NCBI GenBank assembly: GCA_049644345.1
Contig: JBARRS010000061.1
Location: 1 to 9,915 of the forward strand
Direction of reading: 5' to 3'
DNA length: 9,915 nt
From: JBARRS01 sp049644345
GTDB taxonomy: Bacteria; Actinomycetota; Thermoleophilia; Gaiellales; Gaiellaceae
Shown: positions 6,214-9,915 of the stretch, piece after piece
Position numbering within the stretch: the first letter of the stretch is position 1
Layout: each line of letters starts with the position of its first letter
The notes under the pieces: generated by a model
Told to the model about the DNA's origin: nothing
What the model saw: only the letters and a program-made list of their open reading frames with translations
Databases searched by the model: none
Program-made: the position numbers and the translations under genes

Positions 6214-6913
6214 GCTCGAGCGGCAGCTCGTCGCGCTCGGCACCGACGTCGAGTTCCCCTCGACGCCGGATCTCTCGGCCGCCGTCGGCGCCCGGCTGCG
6301 CGAGGCGCCCCCGTCGCGGCCGAGGCTCGCGATCGCGCTCGTCGTGCTCGCGCTGGCGATCGGCGCTGCGTTCGGAGTCCCGCAGGCCCGAACGGCGATC
6401 CTCCGCTTCTTCCACCTGCAAGGGCTGAGCGTCGAGCGGGTCGAGACGCTGCCGGCGGCGCAGGAGCGCCTGCTAGCTGCCGGGCTCGGGCGACGCGTTT
6501 CGCTCGCAGACGCCGAGCGGATCGCCGGATTTCGCATGAAGCAGCCACCGCTGAAGCGGCCGCTGCGACGGGTCTATGCAGGTGACGGCTACGAGGCCGC
6601 CCTGCTTCGTGTCGATGGGAAGCCGGTACTTCTGTTTGAGTTCCGCGGCCTTAACTTCGGCTTCGTCAAGAAGTTCTCCGGCCCGGAGACGGTGGTCGAG
6701 CCCGTCACGGTGAACGGCCGGCCCGGCCTTTGGATCTCAGGAGCGCCGCACGTCGTCACGTACGTGAACCGCGCCGGCCAGTACGAGACGAGGGCGACAC
6801 GCCTCGCCGGCAACGTCCTCGCCTGGGAAGACGCCAGCCTCACGCTACGCCTCGAAGGACGGCTGAGCAAAACGCACGCACTCCGCCTCGCTCGGTCGAT
6901 ATCCCCCGGCTAG
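6206..6913 (+). CDS. Membrane-anchored, anti-sigma-like protein with an exported DUF4367-like domain
   Basis: This 235-aa protein overlaps the sigma gene by 8 bases. It has about 38 N-terminal residues likely in the cytoplasm, one transmembrane helix at about 41-57 (LAIALVVLALAIGAAFGVPQ), and about 175 residues outside. The end (NVLAWEDASLTLRLEGRLSK, then HALRLARSI) resembles DUF4367, often found in the outer domain of actinobacterial and Firmicute anti-sigma-like proteins. It contains no cysteine, so it lacks the HxxxCxxC zinc anti-sigma motif; any sigma binding must come from the short N-terminal segment. By position it likely holds the ECF sigma at the membrane and senses a signal outside the cell. 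That role is inferred from gene order and topology. Confidence 0.75.
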   Translation: MSELERQLVALGTDVEFPSTPDLSAAVGARLREAPPSRPRLAIALVVLALAIGAAFGVPQARTAILRFFHLQGLSVERVETLPAAQERLLAAGLGRRVSLADAERIAGFRMKQPPLKRPLRRVYAGDGYEAALLRVDGKPVLLFEFRGLNFGFVKKFSGPETVVEPVTVNGRPGLWISGAPHVVTYVNRAGQYETRATRLAGNVLAWEDASLTLRLEGRLSKTHALRLARSISPG

Positions 6914-6952
6914 GGGACATCCGTAGCGCCCGTTCAGCCGAATTAGCTAGAC

Positions 6953-7156
6953 ATGACTGCGGCTGAGACTTACCTCACTCTCGAGAGCGAGCAAGAGCGG
7001 ATCGAGCTGTGGCGGGCAGAGGAGCTCGAGCGGGCCGGATACGACGCACGCTCGGCGATGGACCTCGCTTCCCGGCACGACGTCGATCTGCATCTTGCGA
7101 TCGAGCTCCTGCGGCGCGGCTGCCCGGGCGAGCTCGCTCTGGAAATCCTGCTGTAA
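6953..7156 (+). CDS. 67-aa helical protein of unknown function
   Basis: ATG at 6953 to TAA at 7156. The protein is acidic and almost entirely helical by eye: a first helix ESEQERIELWRAEELERAG, then two shorter ones (YDARSAMDLASRHDVDLHLA and AIELLRRGCPGELALEILL), separated by Asp/Gly turns. A single Cys (57) lies in RRGCPGE. There is no signal peptide or membrane span. The helix arrangement recalls UBA-like or small adaptor bundles, but I cannot name a family. There is no good ribosome binding site; TTAGCTAGAC precedes the start directly, so the message may be leaderless. It lies 39 bases after the anti-sigma-like gene and 39 before lgt, on the same strand. Codon use matches the neighbours, which supports a real gene. 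Confidence 0.65.
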   Translation: MTAAETYLTLESEQERIELWRAEELERAGYDARSAMDLASRHDVDLHLAIELLRRGCPGELALEILL

Positions 7157-7178
7157 CGAGCAGGCCTCCAGCGCTCAC

Positions 7179-7194
7179 GGCAGAATGGTCTGCC
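7179..7194 (+). promoter_or_regulatory. Inverted repeat touching the lgt start codon
   Basis: GGCAGA-ATGG-TCTGCC is a perfect 6-bp-arm repeat ending one base before the GTG of lgt. It contains CAGAAT, a possible -10 box at leaderless distance, and there is no Shine-Dalgarno sequence. It could be an operator or a hairpin affecting initiation; chance is also possible. Confidence 0.35.
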
Positions 7195-7195
7195 C

Positions 7196-8080
7196 GTGAC
7201 CGCGCCGCTCGCTTCGATTCCATCACCCCACAACGCGGTCTTCCACGTGCTCGGCCGTTCGATCCACATGTACGGCCTGATGCTGTTGCTCGCGATTGTC
7301 GTCGCGGTTGCGCTGACGTGGGTGCGCTGGAAGCGCTGGGGCGGCGATCCCGACCTCGTCCTGCGGGCAGCGGTCTGGGGTGTCGCGGCCGGGATCGTCG
7401 GCGCGCGCGCGTACCACGACGTCACGAGCTGGAACCAGGTCCCGCACAAGTGGTGGGGCCCGTTCGCCGTCTGGCAGGGCGGCCTCGGCGTCTGGGGCGG
7501 GATCCTCTTCGGCGTGCTCGCCGGCGCCTGGGTGGTGCACCGGGCGGGGGCTTCCGTTCGGCTGATGATGGACGCGGTCGCGCCCGGGCTCCTGCTCGCG
7601 CAGGGGATCGGCCGCTGGGGCAACTGGTGGAACCAGGAGCTGTACGGGAAGCCGACCAGCCTTCCGTGGGGGTTGAAGATCGACTTCCAGCACCGCGTCG
7701 CCGGCTATGCCCAGTACTCGACCTTCCATCCGACCTTCCTGTACGAGTTCATCTACGACGTGCTCGCCGTCGGGGTGCTGCTGCTCGTCGGATGGCGCTT
7801 CCGGATCAAGCCGCCCGGGCTGTTTGCGCTCTACGTCTCGCTCTACACGGCCTTCCGCGCATATGAGGAGACGTTGCGGATCGACCCAGCGCACCACTTT
7901 CTCGGCCAGCGGGTGAACTTCTGGGTCTCGATCGTCGTCTTCGCCGTGTCGACCGCGTTCTTCATCTGGTGGCAGTTCTTCCGCCGCGTCGAAGGGCCGG
8001 AGCCGGCGGCGGCGGCGCGACCCGCGCCGACGGGGCCGGCGATGGCGATCCCCAAAGGCCGCGTCCGGCCCTCCCGATAG
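7196..8080 (+). CDS. lgt: Prolipoprotein diacylglyceryl transferase Lgt
   Basis: This 294-aa multi-span membrane enzyme moves diacylglycerol from phosphatidylglycerol to the lipobox Cys of prelipoproteins, the first step of lipoprotein maturation. The family signature GRWGNWWNQELYGKP is at 139-153, HPTFLYE at 178-184, and the conserved Arg/Glu stretch FRAYEETLR at 220-228. Hydrophobic segments include about 27-42, 56-70, 95-113, 186-200, 205-220 and 242-262. In the GG-x(3)-HGG region that holds His103 of E. coli Lgt, this protein reads GGLGVWGG, with Trp in place of His; I believe this is usual in actinobacteria. The cytoplasmic tail after 265 is Ala/Pro-rich. GTG start, no clear Shine-Dalgarno sequence. 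It ends 10 bases before scpA. Confidence 0.95.
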   Translation: MTAPLASIPSPHNAVFHVLGRSIHMYGLMLLLAIVVAVALTWVRWKRWGGDPDLVLRAAVWGVAAGIVGARAYHDVTSWNQVPHKWWGPFAVWQGGLGVWGGILFGVLAGAWVVHRAGASVRLMMDAVAPGLLLAQGIGRWGNWWNQELYGKPTSLPWGLKIDFQHRVAGYAQYSTFHPTFLYEFIYDVLAVGVLLLVGWRFRIKPPGLFALYVSLYTAFRAYEETLRIDPAHHFLGQRVNFWVSIVVFAVSTAFFIWWQFFRRVEGPEPAAAARPAPTGPAMAIPKGRVRPSR

Positions 8081-8090
8081 CCTCCGGCCG

Positions 8091-8852
8091 GTGATCGTGC
8101 ACGAGCTCGAGCTCGACCTCGACGCGTTCGAGGGGCCGTTCGACCTGCTGTTGACGCTCGTGCTCAAGGAGGAGCTCGAGCTGGCGGAGGTGGACGTCGC
8201 CGAGGTCGTGCTTGCGTTCGTGGAGCGGCTCGAGGAGCAGGGACGCCTGGATCTCGAGGCATGCGGCGAGTTCCTCGTGCTGGTCGCGGCGTTGCTCGAG
8301 CTGAAGGCGCGCGGCCTCTTCCCGGAAGAGGATGCGGAGCTCTCCGAGCTCGAACCGGAGCAGGCCGCCGAGGAGCTCGCGCGTCGACTCGCCGAGTACC
8401 GGCGCGCGAAAGAGGCTGCGGCCTGGCTCGCCGGGCGCCTGGAAGGAGAGCAGGGGCGCTTCTTCAGGCTGGGGCCCGCGCCATCCTACGGATCCTGGAG
8501 TCACGAGCGCCGGCTCGCGCCGCAGGAGCCGGAGCGGCTCGCTGCGGCGCTGCGTCTGCTCGCGGCGGAGCCGCCATCGGTCTCGCTGTCGCACATGGAG
8601 TTGCGCTTTCCGCCCGTCTCGGTCTTCCTCGAGCGCTTCCGCGCGCTGCTGCGCCGCCGCCGCCGGCTCGACTTCGAGGCCGAGGTCGCGGAGCTGTCGC
8701 GGGTTGAGCAGGCGGTCGCGTTCCTCGCGCTGCTCGAGCTGTGCCGAGGCGGCGAGGTCGCGATCGAGCAGGCGAGACCGTTCGCCCCGATCAGGATTGT
8801 GCGCGCCGACGTCGAACGAAGAGAGGCATGGACGAGCGCCCGCTCCGCCTGA
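8091..8852 (+). CDS. scpA: Segregation and condensation protein A (ScpA kleisin)
   Basis: This 253-aa protein is the kleisin subunit that bridges the SMC heads in the SMC-ScpA-ScpB complex for chromosome compaction and segregation. The N-terminal hallmark LDAFEGPFDLLLTLVLKEEL is at about 10-29, followed by AEVVLAFVERLEEQGRLDLE and CGEFLVLVAALLELKARGLF, the helices that contact the SMC neck. An acidic middle (PEEDAELSELEPEQAAEELA) leads to a C-terminal winged-helix part (about 190-245) with LSRVEQAVAFLALLELCRGG, which binds the SMC cap. The GTG start at 8091 matches the family. The gene follows lgt by 10 bases and overlaps scpB by 25, indicating coupled expression. Confidence 0.95.
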   Translation: MIVHELELDLDAFEGPFDLLLTLVLKEELELAEVDVAEVVLAFVERLEEQGRLDLEACGEFLVLVAALLELKARGLFPEEDAELSELEPEQAAEELARRLAEYRRAKEAAAWLAGRLEGEQGRFFRLGPAPSYGSWSHERRLAPQEPERLAAALRLLAAEPPSVSLSHMELRFPPVSVFLERFRALLRRRRRLDFEAEVAELSRVEQAVAFLALLELCRGGEVAIEQARPFAPIRIVRADVERREAWTSARSA

Positions 8853-9430
8853 TCTCGACGAACCCGGTCGACCGGCTCGCCCGGACGATCGAGGCCCTCC
8901 TCGTAGTCGCCTCACAGCCGCTCTCCGTCGACGAGCTGGCCACCGCGGCGAACGACGACGCCGAGCGCGTCGAGACGGCGCTCGGCCTCCTCGGCGAGCG
9001 CCACCGCGACGGCCGCAGCGGAATCGTGCTCGAGCACGTCGCCGGGGGCTTCGCCTTCCGGGCCGCGCGAGAAGCGGCCGAGGCGTGCGAGCGCCTGTTC
9101 GAGCGGCCGGTCGAGCGCGGCCTCTCCCAGGCGGGGCTCGAGACACTGGCGATCGTCGCCTACCTCGGCCCGGTCAGCCGGCCGGAGATCGCGCGGATCC
9201 GTGGCGTTGCCGCCGATTCCGTCGTCGCGGGGCTCGTCGAGCGCGGAATGATCGCGGAGGCCGGTCGCGAGGACGAGGGCGGGGCGGTCCGCTATAGGAC
9301 GACGCCGCTGTTCGAGCGCGTGTTCGGGCTCGAGAGCCTCTCACAGCTGCCGCGCCTGGAGGAGCTCGGGGACGAAGCCGACGAGATCCGCGAACGACTC
9401 GAGGCCGTCGCCGAAAAGCGACCCGCGTAG
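8828..9430 (+). CDS. scpB: Segregation and condensation protein B (ScpB)
   Basis: This 200-aa protein forms dimers of tandem winged helices that bind ScpA in the bacterial condensin. The first module includes LARTIEALLVVASQPLSVDE and the strand GIVLEHVAGGFAFRAA (65-80). The second holds the family core LSQAGLETLAIVAYLGPVSR with PEIARIRGV (99-127), then YRTTPLFERVFGLESLSQLP. The frame is open back to 8741 inside scpA, but ATG at 8828, preceded by GAAGAGAGG, matches the usual start. The overlap with scpA argues for one message. The selenoprotein-like gene starts 11 bases after the stop and probably belongs to the same transcript. Confidence 0.95.
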   Translation: MDERPLRLISTNPVDRLARTIEALLVVASQPLSVDELATAANDDAERVETALGLLGERHRDGRSGIVLEHVAGGFAFRAAREAAEACERLFERPVERGLSQAGLETLAIVAYLGPVSRPEIARIRGVAADSVVAGLVERGMIAEAGREDEGGAVRYRTTPLFERVFGLESLSQLPRLEELGDEADEIRERLEAVAEKRPA

Positions 9431-9441
9431 ACTCCGGCGCG

Positions 9442-9657
9442 GTGCGTGTCGAGATCTTCTACTGCCCGACCTGAAGCGGCTACGACGAACGGGCCGCGAG
9501 TCTCGCGGCCGAGCTCGGGCAGGACGGCCATGAAGCGGCGGCCACCGCGGGCAGCAAGGGCCAGTTCGACGTCGTCGCGGACGGCCGCATCGTGTTCTCG
9601 AAGCACGAGACCGGTCGCTTTCCGGAGACGGCAGAGATCCGCACCGCTCTGGCCTGA
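9442..9657 (+). CDS. SelW/Rdx-family selenoprotein with Cys-Pro-Thr-Sec motif (in-frame TGA at 9472-9474 read as Sec)
   Basis: Read with TGA 9472-9474 as selenocysteine, GTG 9442 to TGA 9655-9657 gives 71 residues with the Rdx (SelW/SelT/SelH) thioredoxin-like plan. It has a first strand VRVEIFY, the redox motif C8-P-T-U11 followed by SGY, a helix DERAASLAAELGQD, then strands and the family C-terminal block GSKGQFDVVADGRIVFSKHE plus TGRFPETAEI. Vertebrate SelW has the same YCxxUxY and GxFEVxxxGKLIxSKK patterns. Codons after the TGA are strongly G/C-ending like the neighbours, so this is not decayed DNA. Rdx proteins are small thiol or selenol oxidoreductases; no partner is known here. The gene lies 11 bases after scpB with no clear Shine-Dalgarno sequence. 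It needs SelA/SelB/SelC/SelD encoded elsewhere. A TGC-to-TGA sequencing error is the main alternative. Confidence 0.85.
9475..9510 (+). promoter_or_regulatory. Candidate bacterial SECIS element for the in-frame TGA
   Basis: Starting 17 bases after the TGA, GGCCGCGA (9492-9499) pairs perfectly with TCGCGGCC (9503-9510) around loop GTC. The loop starts 25 bases after the TGA and begins with G, which fits the bacterial SECIS rules as I remember them (apical loop roughly 16-37 bases downstream, a G in its first positions). The apex AGUCU resembles the AGGUCU loop of the E. coli fdhF element bound by SelB. The hairpin lies within the coding sequence, as in all bacterial cases. Folding and SelB binding are inferred. 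Confidence 0.7.
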
Positions 9658-9667
9658 CGCGGCCTGA

Positions 9668-9695
9668 GAGCCGTCCGGCTCGCTCTGTAGCTTTT
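9668..9695 (+). terminator. Weak terminator-like hairpin after the selenoprotein gene
   Basis: GAGCCG-TC-CGGCTC (9668-9681) can form a 5-6 bp stem 10 bases past the stop of the Rdx gene, followed after 10 bases by TTTT (9692-9695). The stem is short and the T run distant, so this is a weak candidate for the end of the lgt-scpA-scpB-selW-like transcript. Confidence 0.3.
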
Positions 9696-9696
9696 G

Positions 9697-9766
9697 CCTC
9701 GATTTACCGATTAAAGGCGTAGGCGAAGCAGTTTGGACGTCTGCAAAGAGGTTCAAGGAGGCAGCG
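9697..9766 (+). promoter_or_regulatory. Leader of the 37-codon ORF with strong ribosome binding site
   Basis: The bases before the small ORF are less GC-rich than their surroundings (GATTTACCGATTAAAG at 9701-9716). They contain GCAG-TTTGGACGT-CTGC at 9727-9743, which can form a 4-bp stem, and end with AAGGAGG (9756-9762) four bases from ATG at 9767. This is the best Shine-Dalgarno in the window. No -10/-35 pair is convincing; ACCGATTA loosely recalls a WhiG/FliA-type -10. The region plausibly starts a new transcript. Confidence 0.4.
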
Positions 9767-9880
9767 ATGGACATAGGCGCGCCTGATACCGAGCGAGAGA
9801 TCGAGATAGCGCCGCTCGAAGAGCCGGTCCCGATGCCGGCTCCAGCCGAGGAGCCGGTCGAGGAGCCCGTGCCGGCGTGA
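9767..9880 (+). CDS. 37-aa acidic Pro/Glu-rich small protein
   Basis: ATG at 9767 to TGA at 9878-9880, behind AAGGAGG. The product begins MDIGAPDTEREIEIAPLEEP and continues with PVP/EEPVEEP-type repeats to the end. It is highly acidic, with no aromatic residue, no Cys and no hydrophobic span, so it is likely unstructured as a free peptide. I recall similar short MDIG(x)P...EPLEEPVP proteins from high-GC actinomycetes but cannot name a function. The strong ribosome binding site and the GTGA overlap with the next start support translation. It may act as a leader or translational coupler for the downstream gene, or as a short interaction tail. Confidence 0.65.
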   Translation: MDIGAPDTEREIEIAPLEEPVPMPAPAEEPVEEPVPA

Positions 9881-9915
9881 GCGAGCTCTCCACTGAGCCC
9901 ATCCTCGCGTGGCGA
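9877..9915 (+). CDS. Start of an unrecognised gene running off the right edge
   Basis: GTG at 9877 overlaps the TGA of the small acidic ORF in the arrangement GTGA and opens a frame for 13 codons, VSELSTEPILAWR, to the edge of the window. The 4-base overlap is typical of translational coupling. The product cannot be identified from 13 residues. Confidence 0.55.
   Translation, partial: MSELSTEPILAWR

Noticed and set aside
9472..9474. TGA as a true stop, leaving a degraded pseudogene of a Cys-type Rdx protein
   Set aside because: The TGA replaces exactly the second redox residue of CxxC/U, the rest of the frame is intact with native codon bias, and a SECIS-like hairpin follows. A random nonsense mutation at precisely this codon is less likely, though a single-base sequencing error cannot be excluded.
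9446..9667. 73-codon plus-strand frame overlapping the selenoprotein gene
   Set aside because: Ser/Arg/Thr-rich wrong-frame product with no recognisable motif; the neighbouring frame with TGA as Sec has clear Rdx homology.
9292..9774. 160-codon minus-strand frame across the scpB end and the Rdx gene
   Set aside because: Antisense to two well-supported coding regions, with low-complexity Ser/Arg/Ala composition.

Overview
The window is very GC-rich with strongly G/C-ending codons. The mix of class III cyclase, DUF1326, MpaB-type oxygenase, ECF sigma and lgt-scpA-scpB is what I would expect of a free-living actinomycete, possibly a Thermoleophilia/Gaiellales-type lineage. That placement is inference from gene content and style; no rRNA or lineage marker is present. 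Genes are tightly packed on both strands.

Left part (1-2350). The 3' end of a class III nucleotidyl cyclase runs rightwards into a convergent small ABM-like protein. That gene is divergent from a DUF1326 protein, which is convergent with an MpaB/DUF2236-type oxygenase. Both convergent pairs end on one shared CTAG in which the two stop codons interlock. A 27-codon ORF for a membrane peptide lies just upstream of the oxygenase.

Middle (2168-5623). A 385-base stretch without a standard gene holds a palindrome next to the oxygenase start, the membrane-peptide ORF, a compact structured element bounded by two inverted 13-base palindromes (REP/MITE-like), and a strong terminator-like hairpin. The hairpin closes a leftward gene for a large secreted BNR/Asp-box beta-propeller protein. 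Upstream of that, on the same strand, is a VOC (glyoxalase-fold) protein.

Right part (5659-9915). Divergent from the VOC gene is an ECF sigma factor overlapping a membrane-anchored, anti-sigma-like protein. Then come a 67-aa helical protein, lgt (lipoprotein diacylglyceryl transferase) and the chromosome-condensation genes scpA and scpB, closely spaced and rightward. Just after scpB is the most interesting item: a 71-residue SelW/Rdx-family gene (9442-9657) whose redox motif is Cys-Pro-Thr-UGA. The frame continues past the in-frame TGA with clear Rdx homology and G/C-ending codons. A perfect 8-bp hairpin with a G-first loop sits where a bacterial SECIS element is expected. It reads as a selenoprotein gene that ordinary ORF calling splits and loses. 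The window ends with a 37-codon acidic Pro/Glu-rich ORF behind a strong ribosome binding site, overlapping the start of another gene that runs off the edge.
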